DNA of 19,125 bases from an uncultured Collinsella sp. (GTDB lineage Bacteria > Actinomycetota > Coriobacteriia > Coriobacteriales > Coriobacteriaceae): the NCBI GenBank assembly GCA_937934355.1, contig CALGZY010000163.1, forward strand, positions 1 to 19,125, read 5' to 3'. The notes beneath the pieces were generated by a model. It did not search any database. It was not told where the DNA came from and was given only the letters and a program-made list of their open reading frames with translations. This document shows, in pieces, positions 1 through 7,551 of this stretch. Each line of letters begins with the position of its first letter. Position 1 is the first letter of the stretch. Position numbers and translations under genes: made by a program.

Positions 1-782
1 GGTTCACCTCGATCCGCCACAAGGGCGAGGAGGTGCTCCCGCAGCTGCGCGAGTACATCAAGGAGCACCAGATCCTGCTGCCCGACTCCTACCTCAAGGG
101 CATGGGCTCGCTCATGGCAAAGAAGCCCGAGGAGGCCACCGACGAGCATCCCGAGCAGAACCGTCACACCAAGGGCAGCTGGTACTACGTCTGGAAGGGC
201 GAGTACGAGATCATGGAGTGCTTCCCGGAGTACCTGCCCAACACGTACCTGAACTACTACCTGCAGCAGAAGGAGTTCGTCGAGCATTCCAACCCCGAGC
301 GCACCCGTGCTAACGAGGTTGAGGAGACGCGCGAGAAGAACCTCTTCGACGGTATCGATCACTACGAGAAGACCGGCGAGATCGACGAGAGCACGTTCTA
401 TGCGGGCAGCCACGGCGACTGGATTGCCGACCTGGCCATCGCTCTGAAGAACGACACCAAGCAGCGCTTCCTGGTCATTTGCGAGAACAAGGGCGCCATC
501 CCCAACATGCCCTACGACGCTATGGTCGAGCTGCCTGCCTACATTGGCAAGAACGGCCCCGAGGTCATCAGCCGCGACAACATTCCGCTGTTCCAGCAGG
601 GTCTTATGATGCAGCAGCTGAACTCCGAGAAGCTCGTGGTCGAGGCTACGATCGAGGGTTCGTACGAGAAGGCGCTCAAGGCCTTTACGCTCAACAAGAC
701 CGTGCCGTCGATGAAGGTCGCCAAGGAGGTTCTCGACGACATGATCGAGGCCAACAAGGGTTACTGGCCCGAGCTTAAGTAA
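1..782 (+). CDS. glvA: Family-4 glycosidase, 6-phospho-alpha-glucosidase type, 3' part
   Basis: The open frame runs in from the left edge (first full codon at 3) and ends with TAA at 780-782, giving about 259 residues of a protein that is normally about 440 long. The N-terminal NAD-binding Rossmann part is outside the window. The visible part matches the C-terminal half of GlvA/MalH/AglB: FTSIR near the edge, LPNTYLNYYL, SHGDWIADLA, NMPYDAMVELPAYI, EATIEGSYEKALKAFTLN and the ending DMIEANKGYWPELK. Known members are cytoplasmic enzymes that need NAD and a divalent metal and hydrolyse maltose 6'-phosphate and related alpha-glucoside phosphates delivered by a PTS permease. A PTS gene is therefore expected upstream but cannot be seen. 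A GTG at 33 is internal and not a start. The family is secure; the exact sugar is inferred. Confidence 0.9.
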   Translation, partial: FTSIRHKGEEVLPQLREYIKEHQILLPDSYLKGMGSLMAKKPEEATDEHPEQNRHTKGSWYYVWKGEYEIMECFPEYLPNTYLNYYLQQKEFVEHSNPERTRANEVEETREKNLFDGIDHYEKTGEIDESTFYAGSHGDWIADLAIALKNDTKQRFLVICENKGAIPNMPYDAMVELPAYIGKNGPEVISRDNIPLFQQGLMMQQLNSEKLVVEATIEGSYEKALKAFTLNKTVPSMKVAKEVLDDMIEANKGYWPELK

Positions 783-814
783 AAGCAACAGGGTCGCTGG
801 CCGCATGCCTGAAG

Positions 815-858
815 CAATGCCCCGCCCACGTGATTGCGTGGGCGGGGCATTGTCGTTT
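815..858 (+). terminator. Rho-independent terminator after the family-4 glycosidase gene
   Basis: Perfect 16-bp inverted repeat (815-830 with 837-852, 6-nt loop, core GCCCCGCCCACG) followed by TCGTTT. It begins 33 bp after the stop codon and separates the glycosidase from the hydrogenase operon. Confidence 0.9.
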
Positions 859-1038
859 GGTAACGCGTTTTACCAAATATGGCATTTATCTGCGGTAATG
901 TTCTATTTCACCGCTGAGGGTGACATTTCATGCCGCCTGCCGAACTGCGTGGAGACCTAACAACTTTTTAGGTCAGTGTTGTGCGTGTAGCAATTTCGCC
1001 CGGCCTCGCCTCCGGGCTGCCATGTGAGAGGGGATCTT
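859..1038 (+). promoter_or_regulatory. Leader/promoter region of the hydrogenase operon with two small hairpins
   Basis: This 180-bp gap must hold the operon promoter. I see no convincing -35/-10 pair. Two inverted repeats are present: GACCTAA / TTAGGTC (954-960 with 968-974) and GCCCGG / CCGGGC (998-1003 with 1012-1017). The second ends about 10 bp before the ribosome site GAGAGGGGA (1027-1035), so it could affect translation. A further GCGGT...ACCGC repeat lies near 893-915. No known riboswitch pattern was recognised. Confidence 0.35.
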
Positions 1039-2871
1039 ATGGCTCGACTGCATGTAATGGAACGCAGCCACGCTCAGGCCGTCATGGATGACCTGCACGA
1101 TGCGCTCGGACGCCGCTTGGCGGTGAGTTCGCTCGCCCCGTGCCCCGTTGAGTTTACGACAGCGCTCGTCAACCTGTGTTCGACGCAGAGCTGCGGCAAG
1201 TGCACGCCCTGCCGCGTGGGCCTGAGCGCGCTGAGCGACCTGCTTGCCGATGTGCTCGAGGGTCGCGCCGACGAGTCCACGCTCAACTTGATTGAGCGCA
1301 CGGCCCGCACCATCTATCTTTCGAGCGACTGCGCCATCGGTTACGAAGCCGGCGCCATGGCGCTCACAGCTATTCGTGGCTTCCGTGATGACTTTGAGCA
1401 CCACATCCGTGAGCATTCCTGCGGTTTTGATCGCGAGGCCCGCGTTCCGTGTGTCTCGGGCTGCCCGGCGCATGTCGACATTCCCGGTTACATTTCGCTC
1501 GTCGAGGCCGGCCGCTATGCCGATGCCGTCAAGGTCATCCGCAAGAACAACCCGCTGCCGCTCGTCTGCGGCCTGGTGTGCGAGCATCCCTGCGAGATGC
1601 ACTGTCGCCGTGGCATGGTCGACGACCCCATGAACATCCTCGCCCTCAAGCGCTTTGCCGTCGAGCATAGCGACCTCAACGACCACAAACCGCATGTAGT
1701 GGACAACACCGGTAAGCGCGTCGCTGTGATCGGCGGCGGCCCGGCCGGCCTTTCCTGCGCCTACTACCTGGCCGTGATGGGCCATAAGGTGACCATCTTT
1801 GAGCAGCGTCACCACCTGGGCGGCATGCTGCGCTACGGCATCCCCAGCTATCGTCTGCCGCGCGAGCGCCTGCAGGCCGAGATCGACTGGATCTTGAGCG
1901 CCGGCATCGACGTGGAACTCGACCACTCCGTCAACGGCGAGGAGCTTGCCCGCCTGCGCGACGAGTTCGATGCCGTCTACCTGGCCATTGGCGCCCACAG
2001 CGATAAGAAGCTCGGCCTTCCGGGCGAAGAGGCGCTCGGCGTGGAGTCGGCCGTCAAGATGCTGCGTGCCATCGGCGACGACGAGCTGCCCGACCTGAGC
2101 GGCCAGCGCGTGTGCGTCATCGGCGGCGGCAATGTGGCCATGGACGTGGCGCGCTCTGCCGTGCGCTGCGGTGCCGAAAAGGTGAGCATCGTCTACCGCC
2201 GTCGCATCTGCGACATGACGGCCCAGGATGCCGAGATTGCCGGCGCCCAGGCCGAGGGCTGCGAGGTTCTGGAGCTCACCGCACCGCTCGCTATTGAGAC
2301 GGGCGAGGAAGGTCGCGTGAGTGGCCTGCGCGTGCAGCCGCAGATTATCGGCGAGCCCCGTCGTGGGCGTCCGGCCCCGCGTGCCGCCGCCACGCCCGAG
2401 CGCGTCATTCCCTGCGAGCGCGTGTTTGTGGCCATTGGTCAGGACATCGACTCCAAGCCGTTTGAGGACATGGGCATCGCCTGTAAGTGGGGCTGCGTGG
2501 TCACCGATTCGGATGGCGCCGTGCCTAACTTTGATGGCCTCTTTAGCGGCGGCGACTGCCAGACCGGTCCCGCCACCGTCATCCGGGCCATCAACGCCGG
2601 CCGCGTTGCTTCGGCAAATATCGATCGCTATCTGGGCTTTGACCACAAGATCAAGCTCGACGTTGAGCTGCCGACCGTGCAGTTTAAGGGCAAGCACGAG
2701 TGCGGCCGCTGCGAGCTGGGCGAGCGCGAGGCCGGCGAGCGCATCCACGATTGGAATCTGGTCGAGCAGGGCCTCACCGAGGAGGAGGCACGCCAGGAGG
2801 CAAGCCGCTGCCTGCGTTGCGACCACTTTGGATTTGGCGCGTTCCGCGGAGGGAGGAACCTGGAATGGTAG
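1039..2871 (+). CDS. NuoF/GltD-like NAD(P)-binding iron-sulfur flavoprotein, hydrogenase partner
   Basis: A 610-residue protein with three parts. Residues ~1-115 resemble the C-terminal 4Fe-4S domain of NuoF (CGKCTPCR at 52-59, later Cys98). Residues ~130-545 are GltD-like: the N-terminal cluster region (Cys138, Cys142, then Cys177, 181, 185, 189), an FAD-binding IGGGPAG (231-237), a second dinucleotide fold GGGNVAMD (362-369) and GDCQTGPATVIRAI near the end. The C-terminus adds two CxxC pairs (555/558 and 591/594). ATG 1039 is preferred over the in-frame GTG at 1024 because GAGAGGGGA lies just upstream of it. The stop overlaps the hydrogenase start by 7 bp, which points to translational coupling. 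Likely role: moving electrons between NAD(P)H and the hydrogenase. It is not ordinary glutamate synthase, since no large subunit is nearby. NADPH versus NADH, and bifurcation, cannot be read from the sequence. Confidence 0.85.
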   Translation: MARLHVMERSHAQAVMDDLHDALGRRLAVSSLAPCPVEFTTALVNLCSTQSCGKCTPCRVGLSALSDLLADVLEGRADESTLNLIERTARTIYLSSDCAIGYEAGAMALTAIRGFRDDFEHHIREHSCGFDREARVPCVSGCPAHVDIPGYISLVEAGRYADAVKVIRKNNPLPLVCGLVCEHPCEMHCRRGMVDDPMNILALKRFAVEHSDLNDHKPHVVDNTGKRVAVIGGGPAGLSCAYYLAVMGHKVTIFEQRHHLGGMLRYGIPSYRLPRERLQAEIDWILSAGIDVELDHSVNGEELARLRDEFDAVYLAIGAHSDKKLGLPGEEALGVESAVKMLRAIGDDELPDLSGQRVCVIGGGNVAMDVARSAVRCGAEKVSIVYRRRICDMTAQDAEIAGAQAEGCEVLELTAPLAIETGEEGRVSGLRVQPQIIGEPRRGRPAPRAAATPERVIPCERVFVAIGQDIDSKPFEDMGIACKWGCVVTDSDGAVPNFDGLFSGGDCQTGPATVIRAINAGRVASANIDRYLGFDHKIKLDVELPTVQFKGKHECGRCELGEREAGERIHDWNLVEQGLTEEEARQEASRCLRCDHFGFGAFRGGRNLEW

Positions 2872-4676
2872 AGCCCAACAACCCCACTGTCAGCGACAAC
2901 ACCGAAAGCGGAGCACTCAACATGGTTAAGCTCACTATCGATAATTGCGAGGTCGTGGTGCCCGAGCGCACCACGATCCTGGACGCAGCCAAGTACGTCG
3001 GCATCCAGATTTCCACCCTGTGCTACCTGCGCGATCTAAACGAGATTGGCGGTTGCCGCGTGTGCGTGGTCGAGGTCGAGGGCTGCGACCAGCTGGTTGC
3101 CGCCTGCAACAACTATGTGCTCGACGGCATGGTGGTCCGCACCAACAGCCCCAAAGCCCGCGAGGCGCGACGCACCAACGTGCAGCTGCTGCTGTCCCAG
3201 CACGACTCGCGCTGTACGAGCTGCGTGCGCAGTGGTAACTGCAACCTGCAGACCATCGCCAACGACCTGGGCATCTTCTATCTGCCGTACGAGCAGCACC
3301 TAGCGCGCGAGGGCTGGGACTTCGATTTTCCCATCATCCGCGATAACGACAAGTGCATTAAATGCATGCGCTGCATCAAGGTGTGCGAGAGCGTGCAGGG
3401 CCTAGGGATTTGGGACCTGACCAACCGCGCCACGCATACCGCCGTGGGCACCCGCGGGCGTGCGCCGATCGGCAAGACCGATTGCGTCGCGTGCGGTCAG
3501 TGCATCACGCATTGCCCGACGGGCGCCCTGCGCGAGCGTGACGATACCGAGACCGTGTTCGATGCTCTCGCCGATCCCGATAAGATCGTGCTGGTGCAGA
3601 TTGCGCCGGCCGTGCGTAGCGCCTGGGGAGAGGAACTCGGCATTCCGCGCGAGGAGGCTACCGTTGAGCGCCTGGCTTGCGCACTGCGCCGCGTTGGCTT
3701 TGAGTACGTGTTCGACACCGATTTCTCGGCCGACCTCACCATTATGGAAGAGGGCTCCGAACTGCTCGAGCGCCTGGGTAAGGCCGCCAAGGGCGAGGAC
3801 GACAGCCGCGGTTGGCCCATGTTTACGAGCTGCTGCCCGGGCTGGGTGCGCTTTGTGAAGGCGCGTTACCCCGAGTTTGTCGACAGCCTGTCCACGTCCA
3901 AGTCGCCGCAGCAGATGTTCGGCGCCATCGCCAAGACCTACTACGCCAAGGTGCTGGGCGTGGAGCCCGAGCGTCTGTTTGTGGTGTCCGTGATGCCGTG
4001 CACGGCCAAGAAGGCCGAGTGCGCGCTGCCGAGCATGGTGGGCGAGGACGGCACGCCCGATGTGGACGTTGCGCTGACGGTGCGCGAGATGGTGCGCATG
4101 ATCCGCGCGAACCACGTGAGCGTGGACACGCTGGTTGAGGAGCCACTCGATACGCCGCTAGGCTTTGGCACGGGTGCGGGTGTGATCTTTGGCGCCACGG
4201 GCGGCGTGATGGAGGCCGCCGTGCGCTCGGCCTATTACCTGGTGACGGGCAAGAACCCCGACGCCGACTTCTTTACCGATGTGCGCGGCCTGGACGGCTG
4301 GAAGGAAGCCGTGACCGATATCGATGGCACCAAGGTACGCGTCGCCGTGGCACACGGGCTGGGCAATGCCGCCCGTCTGCTCGACGCGATTCGCGACGGC
4401 CGCGTGAGCTATGACTTCGTTGAGGTCATGGCATGCCCGGGCGGCTGCGTCGGTGGCGGCGGTCAGCCCATCCACGACGGCTGCGAGCTGGCAGCCGAGC
4501 GCGGTCAGGTGCTGTGGGGTCTGGATGCCGCTGCGGACATTCGCTTCTCGCACGAGAATCCCGATGTCCAGGCGTGCTATCGCGAGTTCTTGGGCGCGCC
4601 GCTCTCGCCACTGGCCGAGGAGTTGCTGCATACCGACCATCACGCCTGGTCGATGCCCAACGAGGGGGCGTGCTAG
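2865..4676 (+). CDS. [FeFe] hydrogenase catalytic subunit with NuoG-like N-terminus
   Basis: A 603-residue cytoplasmic hydrogenase (no export signal) interconverting protons and H2. Domains in order: plant-type 2Fe-2S (Cys53, 64, 67, 81), NuoG-like His-Cys cluster (His113, Cys117, 120, 126), two 4Fe-4S motifs (CIKCMRCIKVC at 164-174 and CVACGQCITHC at 207-217), then the H-cluster domain. All three H-cluster signatures are intact: TSCCPGW (321-327), MPCTAKKAE (376-384 region) and EVMACPGGCVGGGGQP (from 520). The start ATG 2865 has GGAGGGAGG 8 bp upstream and overlaps the previous stop; ATG 2922 is a possible alternative giving 584 residues. The modular layout is that of soluble HydA enzymes taking electrons from a NuoF-like partner, here the upstream gene. 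The maturases HydE, HydF and HydG are not in the window and must lie elsewhere. Confidence 0.95.
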   Translation: MVEPNNPTVSDNTESGALNMVKLTIDNCEVVVPERTTILDAAKYVGIQISTLCYLRDLNEIGGCRVCVVEVEGCDQLVAACNNYVLDGMVVRTNSPKAREARRTNVQLLLSQHDSRCTSCVRSGNCNLQTIANDLGIFYLPYEQHLAREGWDFDFPIIRDNDKCIKCMRCIKVCESVQGLGIWDLTNRATHTAVGTRGRAPIGKTDCVACGQCITHCPTGALRERDDTETVFDALADPDKIVLVQIAPAVRSAWGEELGIPREEATVERLACALRRVGFEYVFDTDFSADLTIMEEGSELLERLGKAAKGEDDSRGWPMFTSCCPGWVRFVKARYPEFVDSLSTSKSPQQMFGAIAKTYYAKVLGVEPERLFVVSVMPCTAKKAECALPSMVGEDGTPDVDVALTVREMVRMIRANHVSVDTLVEEPLDTPLGFGTGAGVIFGATGGVMEAAVRSAYYLVTGKNPDADFFTDVRGLDGWKEAVTDIDGTKVRVAVAHGLGNAARLLDAIRDGRVSYDFVEVMACPGGCVGGGGQPIHDGCELAAERGQVLWGLDAAADIRFSHENPDVQACYREFLGAPLSPLAEELLHTDHHAWSMPNEGAC

Positions 4677-4678
4677 CC

Positions 4679-5734
4679 ATGCGTGCGTTTGATGTTGAGC
4701 TGTCGCGCCGGGGGTTTGCCTCGGCGCTCGCCGCGGGCGCCCTGTCGCTTGCGCTCGCGGGCTGTGGCGGCGGGGCTGCTGGTGCCGGGTCCGCCGCGGG
4801 CTCGGCTGCCACAGACGGCGCCGGTGCTGCTGCGGAGCCGGTCGAGGTGCACGTCGCCTCGCTCAAGGGGCCGACCTCGATTGGTCTGGTGCAGTTTATG
4901 GACCGGGCGGCCGATGGCGAGACGGACAATGAGTTCGACTTTGCGATCAACACTGCCGCTGACGAGATCGTGCCCAAGGTCATTCAGGGCGATATCGACA
5001 TTGCCCTGGTGCCCGCCAACGTGGCGAGCGTGCTCTACAACAAGACCGAGGGCGCGGTGCAGGTCATCGACATCAACACGCTGGGTGTGCTGAACGTTGT
5101 GACGGGCGACGCGAATGTGGCCTCGTTTGGCGATCTGGCGGGTCGCACCGTCTACATGACGGGCAAGGGCACCACGCCAGAGTACGTCATGAACTTCCTG
5201 CTGGAGCGCGCGGGCCTGACCGGCCAGGTGACGCTCGAGTTTAAGAGCGAGCCCACCGAGGTGCTGTCGGCCCTGCTTGCCGATCCGTCTGCCGTGGGCG
5301 TGCTGCCGGAGCCGTTCAAGACCGCTGCCATCGCCAAGAGCGAAGGCAAGCTGTCAGCGCCGGTAAGTCTGACCGATGTGTGGGACGAGCTGGCGGGTGA
5401 CACGGGTTCGCGCCTGCTGACGGGCGTGACCGTGGTGCGCCGCGCGTTTACCGAGGAACATCCCGAGGCTGTGGCGGAGTTCTTGAGCTGCCATGCGGCG
5501 AGCGTTAAGGCCGTCAATGCGGCGCCGGCAGACTGGGCGCAGGCCGTGGTCGATGCCGGCATCGTGGACAACGCCAAGATCGCCGAAAAGGCGATTCCCG
5601 GGTGCATGCTTGTGTGCCAGACGGGCAAGGATATGAAGGCGGCGCTCGGTGGGTACCTGCAGGTGCTGGTCGATGCGGACGCGAGCGCCGTGGGTGGTAA
5701 ACTTCCGGCTGACGATTTCTACTACATGGAGTAG
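4679..5734 (+). CDS. Lipoprotein, NMT1/SsuA-type ABC substrate-binding protein
   Basis: A 351-residue exported solute-binding protein. The N-terminus carries SRRGF (9-13), a hydrophobic stretch and the lipobox LALAGC with Cys29, followed by a Gly/Ala/Ser-rich linker to about residue 52. The mature part has the NitT/TauT-type pattern: VASLKGPTSIGLVQFM, GDIDIALVPANVASVLYN, DLAGRTVYMTGKGTTPEYVM and VGVLPEPF. This fold binds small ligands such as pyrimidines, riboflavin, sulfonates or nitrate; the ligand here is unknown. ATG 4679 starts 2 bp after the hydrogenase stop, with GAGGGGG at 4662-4668; the frame is open further upstream but that would overlap the hydrogenase. The twin arginines suggest Tat export, though Sec export cannot be excluded. 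It is read with the fused permease-ATPase that follows. Confidence 0.88.
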   Translation: MRAFDVELSRRGFASALAAGALSLALAGCGGGAAGAGSAAGSAATDGAGAAAEPVEVHVASLKGPTSIGLVQFMDRAADGETDNEFDFAINTAADEIVPKVIQGDIDIALVPANVASVLYNKTEGAVQVIDINTLGVLNVVTGDANVASFGDLAGRTVYMTGKGTTPEYVMNFLLERAGLTGQVTLEFKSEPTEVLSALLADPSAVGVLPEPFKTAAIAKSEGKLSAPVSLTDVWDELAGDTGSRLLTGVTVVRRAFTEEHPEAVAEFLSCHAASVKAVNAAPADWAQAVVDAGIVDNAKIAEKAIPGCMLVCQTGKDMKAALGGYLQVLVDADASAVGGKLPADDFYYME

Positions 5735-5737
5735 CCC

Positions 5738-7114
5738 GTGCGTGCGTTTGCTCGACAAATGACGGAGCGTATGAAGGCGGTGGCGGCAGCAGGTGCCGTC
5801 GCCGCCTTTTGGCTTGCCGCGTGGATGCTGGTGGCGGCGCTGGTGGCGCAGCCGTTGATCTTGCCTGGGCCGGGTGTTGTTGCCCTGGCGCTGCTGCGCC
5901 TGGTGCGCGATGGCGGTACCTGGGCGATTTTGGCGGGCTCGGGCGCGCGAATACTGGGCGGGCTGGCGCTTGCCGCGGCGTGTGGTGGCGTGCTTGCCGG
6001 GATTTCGTCACGTTCGCGGGCGTTTACGCACCTGGTGGCTCCGGCACTGTCGTTTGTAAAGGCGACGCCGGTCGCCTGCGTGGTGGTCCTGCTGCTCATT
6101 TGGCTGGGGTCGGCGCGCGTGAGCATCGCGGCGGTCTATTTGATGGCGCTGCCGGGCGTGTATTTTTCGCTGGCCGAGGGCTTGGCACAAGTGGATAAAC
6201 CGCTGGAGCAGATGTTCCGTCTGCATGGCGTGCGCGGCTGGCGCCTGTTTTGCGTCCATACCTGGCGCGAGGTGCTGCCGTTTGTGCTTTCGTGCGCCCG
6301 CGCCGTGATCGGCATGAGCTGGAAGGCCGGCGTGGCAGCCGAGCTGATCGGCATGGCGGTGGGCACCGTGGGTGAGCGCATCTATCAGGCAAAGCTTTTG
6401 ATTGAGACGGCTGATCTGCTGGCGTGGACCGTGTTGGTCGTTGCCGCCTCGTGGGCGTGTGAGCGCGTGCTGGTGTGGCTTCTGCGGGTTTCGGGGCCCG
6501 TGGCGTGGCGCGCGGCCGTGCGGGCGCATGGGCATGGACTGCGCGGGCGTGCGGGGGCTGCGAGCGATGGCGCTGCGGCGGAGCTTGCGCTTGCCGTGGG
6601 CGATCGCGCGCCGTGGGCTCCGGCACTGGACGGTCTGGCGCTCAACGTGCCCGCGGGCGGGCGTATCTGTGTGATGGGTGCTTCGGGTGCGGGCAAGTCG
6701 ACGCTGCTTGCGCTAGCGGCGGGGGAGTCCGCGCCGTGCTCGATGGTGTTTCAGGATGTGCGCCTGGTAGAGGGCGCCTCGGCTTTGGATAACGTGCTGG
6801 TGTGCGCCGATGCGCGCGTGGATGCTTCGAGCGCCGCGGCATTGCTGCGCCTGCTGGTGCCAGGGATCGACGTGCATGCTCGCGTGGCCGAGCTTTCGGG
6901 CGGGCAGCGCCGTCGCGTCGAGATCGCTCGAGTCCTGCTGTGCCCGGGCGGCGCCGTTATTCTGGACGAGCCCTTTACCGGTCTAGATACCGCCGCACGC
7001 GACGCATGCGCCGAGGTCGTGCTCGACCTGCTCGACGGCCGCATGCTCCTGCTCGCCACGCACGATGTCGCCGACGCTCAGGCCCTCGATATCTCGGACA
7101 TCATCACGCTCTAA
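5738..7114 (+). CDS. Single-chain ABC transporter permease-ATPase
   Basis: A 458-residue fusion. Residues ~10-250 are a NitT/TauT-type permease with about six hydrophobic segments and the cytoplasmic EAA-like loop (GVRGWRLFCVHTWREVLP). Residues ~275-458 are the ATPase: Walker A GASGAGKST (Lys320), Q-loop Gln339, signature LSGGQ (386-390), Walker B with Asp410-Glu411, and the switch histidine His442 in LATHD. These halves are normally separate genes. The ATPase half is also short: only 19 residues separate the Walker lysine from the Q-loop glutamine, against roughly 40 in typical ABC ATPases. GTG 5738, 4 bp after the preceding stop and with GGAG at 5728-5731, is taken as start; ATG 5759 is an alternative. 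It should form a homodimer importing the ligand of the upstream lipoprotein. All catalytic motifs are intact, so it is probably active. Confidence 0.88.
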   Translation: MRAFARQMTERMKAVAAAGAVAAFWLAAWMLVAALVAQPLILPGPGVVALALLRLVRDGGTWAILAGSGARILGGLALAAACGGVLAGISSRSRAFTHLVAPALSFVKATPVACVVVLLLIWLGSARVSIAAVYLMALPGVYFSLAEGLAQVDKPLEQMFRLHGVRGWRLFCVHTWREVLPFVLSCARAVIGMSWKAGVAAELIGMAVGTVGERIYQAKLLIETADLLAWTVLVVAASWACERVLVWLLRVSGPVAWRAAVRAHGHGLRGRAGAASDGAAAELALAVGDRAPWAPALDGLALNVPAGGRICVMGASGAGKSTLLALAAGESAPCSMVFQDVRLVEGASALDNVLVCADARVDASSAAALLRLLVPGIDVHARVAELSGGQRRRVEIARVLLCPGGAVILDEPFTGLDTAARDACAEVVLDLLDGRMLLLATHDVADAQALDISDIITL

Positions 7115-7170
7115 ATACTAACTCAGCTACAAAATGATTCGTTTTCCTCCGTTCCCATGGGGTCGGGTGT

Positions 7171-7215
7171 GGTATTCTATCTGCGGGGTAATACTTAGGA
7201 ATACCAAGTAATACC
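7171..7215 (+). promoter_or_regulatory. Candidate promoter/operator of the relB-like gene
   Basis: An extended -10 element TGGTATTCT lies at 7170-7178. It is followed by three similar heptamers: GTAATAC (7188), GAATACC (7199) and GTAATACC (7208). The second forms an inverted repeat with GGTATTC at 7171-7177. Such repeats near the start of transcription are typical of antitoxin autoregulation. No good -35 was seen. Inferred from pattern only. Confidence 0.4.
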
Positions 7216-7237
7216 AACGCCGCAGAAACAAACTCCG

Positions 7238-7294
7238 GATGCGGGCCAATCGGGTTGCCTTCACAGCCCGTCGCCCAGCCGCGTGGCCCGCATC
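7238..7294 (+). other. Long leader stem-loop before the relB-like gene
   Basis: A perfect 10-bp inverted repeat, GATGCGGGCC (7238-7247) with GGCCCGCATC (7285-7294), encloses 37 nt in the 5' leader, 35 bp before the start codon. It could be an RNA structure controlling expression. It is not followed by a T-run, so it is not a standard terminator. Confidence 0.45.
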
Positions 7295-7329
7295 TATCCG
7301 CACTACCGTCGTTTCAAAAAGGAAGCGCC

Positions 7330-7551
7330 ATGGCAGAACACATGACCCCCGTAGTCGCGAAGGTCTTGCCCGAGGAGAAGGCAGCCTTCGCGGCGGCAAC
7401 TCAGCTCGTGGGCACCACGCCGTCCAACGCCATCCGCATGTTTATCGCCGCGTTCAATCGCTGCGGCACCTTTCCGTTTGACATCTCGCCCAACGGGGCC
7501 TTTGGCAAAGAGTGTCCTCAACAGCTAGTCGTTGAAGAGCGTCCCCAATGA
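7330..7551 (+). CDS. RelB/DinJ-type antitoxin, apparently without a toxin
   Basis: A 73-residue protein starting at ATG 7330 after AAGGAAG (7318-7325). VVAKVLPEEKAAFAAAT followed by TTPSNAIRMFIAAFN fits the ribbon-helix-helix of RelB/DinJ antitoxins, which bind operator DNA and neutralise a RelE/YafQ-type mRNA interferase. No toxin-sized gene follows: the next frame encodes a membrane protease. The C-terminal tail PQQLVVEERPQ comes from a 27-bp tandem repeat, and the TGA falls inside the second copy, so the tail may have been shortened or added. The frame is open a little upstream of 7330 but without a better ribosome site. The family call is good; whether it is a functional antitoxin is open. 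Confidence 0.75.
   Translation: MAEHMTPVVAKVLPEEKAAFAAATQLVGTTPSNAIRMFIAAFNRCGTFPFDISPNGAFGKECPQQLVVEERPQ

Noticed and set aside
859..1038. Riboswitch (molybdenum cofactor or FMN type) before the hydrogenase operon
   Set aside because: Hairpins are present, but I could not match the conserved sequence blocks of either class.
973..2826. Long open frame on the - strand opposite the flavoprotein gene
   Set aside because: Composition is an Ala/Gly/Leu/His-rich mirror of GC-rich codons with no family motif, and it lies wholly opposite a clear gene with cluster and nucleotide motifs.
2700..2864. N-terminal extension of the hydrogenase frame upstream of 2865
   Set aside because: It overlaps the conserved C-terminus of the flavoprotein gene; ATG 2865 has a strong ribosome site and gives the normal domain start.
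1039..2871. Glutamate synthase small subunit (gltD) as the function of the first operon gene
   Set aside because: The NuoF-type N-terminus, the extra CxxC pairs, coupling to a hydrogenase and absence of a large subunit argue for a hydrogenase partner.
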